A DNA stretch of 14,265 nucleotides from an uncultured Acidobacteriota bacterium (GTDB taxonomy: Bacteria > Acidobacteriota > JAAYUB01), in the NCBI GenBank assembly GCA_937925645.1, contig CALAMB010000143.1, forward strand, positions 1-14,265, in the 5' to 3' direction. Every line of letters starts with the position of its first letter. Position 1 is the stretch's first letter. A program made the translations under genes and the position numbers. The notes below the pieces were generated by a model. The model ran no database searches and was not told the origin of the DNA. It saw only the letters and a list, made by a program, of their open reading frames with translations. Shown here piece after piece: positions 14,234 through 14,265 of the stretch.

Positions 14234-14265
14234 CTCCGAAGATTTGATCCGAATTTCCCCGCGCC

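Overview
The window is GC-rich bacterial DNA. It most likely comes from an Acidobacteriota genome, or a close relative with similar gene families. I infer this from three things: an 826-residue duplicated MacB/FtsX-type permease of the kind called acidobacterial duplicated orphan permease (ADOP), a small lipoprotein of a type I associate with that phylum, and a very large secreted repeat protein. No rRNA, tRNA, integrase, insertion sequence or CRISPR array is visible.

Positions 57-7522 (minus strand) hold one functional module read right to left: an NtrC-family response regulator, an NtrY-like sensor histidine kinase, a HlyD/MacA-type adaptor, a MacB/LolD-type ATPase and the permease. The regulator and kinase are probably co-transcribed from an extended -10 promoter near 7578-7586. 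Between the kinase and the adaptor lies a strong match to a sigma-54 (-24/-12) promoter at 4593-4609, with a palindrome about 170 bases further upstream. The simplest reading is a self-contained circuit in which the kinase senses an envelope signal, the regulator activates sigma-54 RNA polymerase at this promoter, and the tripartite-type efflux or lipoprotein-export operon is switched on.

Positions 7547-8011 form a divergent intergenic region. Most of it (7591-7784) is an unusual block that parses without gaps into 6- and 7-base units, followed by an array of 8-base units.

Positions 8012-13536 (plus strand) carry a small lipoprotein gene and a 1644-residue exported protein. The latter has LVIVD-type propeller repeats, a region of unknown fold, calcium-loop FG-GAP/VCBS-like repeats and four tandem C-terminal domains of about 110 residues. 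Each gene has its own promoter of the form TTGCG(C/T)-N17-TACAAT.

Positions 13537-14265 contain no convincing gene. They hold a second, inverted copy of the short-unit repeat block (about 13766-13885), several strong hairpins, and a weak minus-strand small ORF or possible small RNA. The two inverted blocks flank the two plus-strand genes and are the most unusual feature of the window.
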